DNA of 64,000 nucleotides, taken from assembly GCF_000429945.1 (NCBI RefSeq), contig NZ_KE386993.1, positions 1 through 64,000 of the forward strand, written 5' to 3'. The translations under genes and the position numbers were made by a program. Positions 62,947 to 64,000 of this stretch are shown in pieces (positions within the stretch are counted from its first letter, which is position 1; every line of letters starts with the position of its first letter). A model generated the notes under the pieces. The model was not told where the DNA came from, searched no databases, and worked only from the letters and a program-made list of their open reading frames with translations. This DNA is from Desulfogranum japonicum DSM 18378. Lineage in GTDB: Bacteria > Desulfobacterota > Desulfobulbia > Desulfobulbales > Desulfobulbaceae.

Positions 62947-63107
62947 GGGTCGCGGAAAATAATAAATATCCAAAATTTGCGTAGGATATCGGTTTGGTAA
63001 CGTTGTCGCGTTAATGGTTCCATGCTGGCCGTACTGAGCCATTGACGCGACGACATTACCGAGTTGAGAGACAAGCAAGACTGGATAATGTATTTTTTCC
63101 GTGACCC
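62946..63107. mobile_element. Foldback MITE, copy C (inverted)
   Basis: 162 bp, AGGGTCGCGG to CCGTGACCC, flanked by TA at 62944-62945 and 63108-63109. Same family as A and B, in opposite orientation. Inserted in the TAA stop codon of the beta-helix gene; the inserted copy restores TAA because its first base is A. Confidence 0.78.
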
Positions 63108-63121
63108 TAAGGCCATGGTGT

Positions 63122-63157
63122 CTGCTCAAAAGGGTAGCGGACGTCCCTTCTGAGCAG
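63122..63157 (-). terminator. Hairpin after the second beta-helix gene
   Basis: CTGCTCA...AGGG pairs with CCCT...TGAGCAG just past the stop at 63161. There is no U-run on the minus strand, so terminator function is tentative. Confidence 0.4.
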
Positions 63158-63160
63158 GTA

Positions 63161-64000
63161 TCATTCTATTACCGAATCAGTAACCTGCGGATTCCCGCTA
63201 CCAAGATAGAAGATTCCAGGATATCCCTTGGTTTCAAAACCTTCCGAAGTATTTTGTCGCAGTGTTGATTTGTTGATCACCAGGTGCCCGCTGCGGTCGT
63301 TACTTACAAAAAAGATGGCTCCTCCACCTTCTTTCGCAGTATTTTGTTCTATGGTCGTTCCGCACAGAGAGAGGGTAAATGTATTGCCGTCGTTGTAAAT
63401 GGCACCCCCACTGCCACCTCCAGGAGTGCCGCTTTGTGCAGGATTTGCTCCGTAGCCTATAGCCTTATTATAGCTGAACAGGGAGTTGATTACCGTATAA
63501 CTGGTACCAATACTGGAAAGCCCGCCACCGTTGGAGCAGATATTCGCTTCAGCAGCACTCCCGCCAAAAGTGGAATTGACCACATACACCGGTAGTCCTT
63601 CATATTGACTGAACACCCGAACAGCTGCTCCGCCTACATCAGGGCCGGTACTGGCACAGCGGTTTGAAGTAAATTTGCAATTTACGATTTTGAACCGCCC
63701 ACCGCGTACGAAAATGGCACCGCCACCATCGGTGTTGCTGGTCCCGGATTGATACCCTTGCGTGAAATGCAGATTTTGTACGGTCAGTCGTGGGTGATCC
63801 TGGTTTTGACAGTGGGATGTGGTCCAGACCTGGGCCTGATCGCAGGTGTTCATATACAGGATACGCCGTGCCCCGGCACCGCTCAATGTGACCTTGCCAC
63901 CACCATCAATGACGATTTCTGGCCCTGTGTTATTCACAATTTTAGCTGTAGTGTTCATTGTAATGGTTATGGGAGATGGACCACAGTTGAAGGTAATCAC
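63161..64000 (-). CDS. Parallel beta-helix (Pmp-like) protein, C-terminal part
   Basis: 279 residues read from the right edge; the true start is outside the window, and the first codon here is internal. Repeats of GGAIFV, GGAVRVF, GGGLSSIG, GGAIYNDG and GGAIFF type alternate with NSTF/NSLF/STLRQN steps, as in polymorphic outer-membrane (chlamydial Pmp-like) and other right-handed beta-helix proteins. No anchor is seen at the C-terminus (TDSVIE). It is convergent with the other beta-helix gene. Confidence 0.8.
   Translation of the reverse strand: MITFNCGPSPITITMNTTAKIVNNTGPEIVIDGGGKVTLSGAGARRILYMNTCDQAQVWTTSHCQNQDHPRLTVQNLHFTQGYQSGTSNTDGGGAIFVRGGRFKIVNCKFTSNRCASTGPDVGGAAVRVFSQYEGLPVYVVNSTFGGSAAEANICSNGGGLSSIGTSYTVINSLFSYNKAIGYGANPAQSGTPGGGSGGAIYNDGNTFTLSLCGTTIEQNTAKEGGGAIFFVSNDRSGHLVINKSTLRQNTSEGFETKGYPGIFYLGSGNPQVTDSVIE

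Noticed and set aside
62850-63130. Truncation of the beta-helix protein by MITE C
   Set aside because: Removing the element and one TA restores the same TAA stop, so the protein was probably not shortened.
1-64000. tRNA genes and CRISPR arrays
   Set aside because: No cloverleaf with a TTCGA T-loop and no regular spacer-repeat arrays were noticed in the gene gaps; not an exhaustive computational search.

Overview
The window is bacterial chromosome. It opens with the 5' end of a 16S rRNA gene on the minus strand, running off the left edge. That sequence, together with SelA, a complete molybdate uptake locus, an LPS Kdo transferase, type IV pilus PilT, a NodT-type outer-membrane factor and many c-di-GMP proteins, fits a Gram-negative, probably anaerobic Desulfobacterota member, most likely Desulfobulbales-like. 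The taxonomic placement is inference. No phage, plasmid or CRISPR locus is visible.

Layout. 0-6 kb: rRNA promoter, selA, a degenerate GGDEF/TPR protein, a LOG-family protein and pilT. 6-10.5 kb (minus): PilZ protein, comEC, waaA. 10.9-14.6 kb (minus): modE-modA-modB-modC. 15-18 kb (minus): SYLF lipoprotein-like protein, left-handed beta-helix protein, CBS protein. 18.5-25.3 kb: lrp-lysA-rsmE, convergent murJ, an EF-G paralogue and mogA. 25.6-37.4 kb: purM, DUF2065, mgtE-degQ, SH3/coiled-coil protein, CNNM/CorC-type protein, pepA, fbp, MltF-like transglycosylase. 37.4-40.5 kb: leuA behind a leader-peptide attenuator, a two-TM protein and a LysW-like acidic zinc ribbon. 40.8-45.8 kb (minus): PotD-like periplasmic binder overlapping a GGDEF-EAL membrane protein (NspS/MbaA-like), then a sigma54 activator. 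46.4-52.7 kb (minus): four-gene MacAB/TolC-type efflux operon plus EF-hand and SH3 secreted proteins. 53.3-59.3 kb: BaeSR-like two-component pair, hybrid kinase, EAL-HDOD protein, PilZ protein. 59.8-64 kb: small enzymes and two secreted beta-helix proteins.

The gene gaps are seeded with small non-coding repeats. One is a foldback MITE with GGGTCRCGG ends and apparent TA target duplications: three full copies, one deletion derivative and one possible remnant. The other is a 159-bp imperfect palindrome ending in GTARCTRCTCA: two uninterrupted full copies, two interrupted copies and several shorter derivatives. In two places the MITE sits inside the 159-bp element at the equivalent TA. The fourth full-length element (33976-34134) preserves the unoccupied TA.

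The most interesting systems are the NspS/MbaA-like polyamine-to-c-di-GMP module, a textbook-looking leucine attenuator ahead of leuA, the orphan LysW-like protein, and the nested repeat families. selA, modEABC and mogA together suggest selenium- and molybdenum-dependent enzymes elsewhere in the genome, though none is encoded here.
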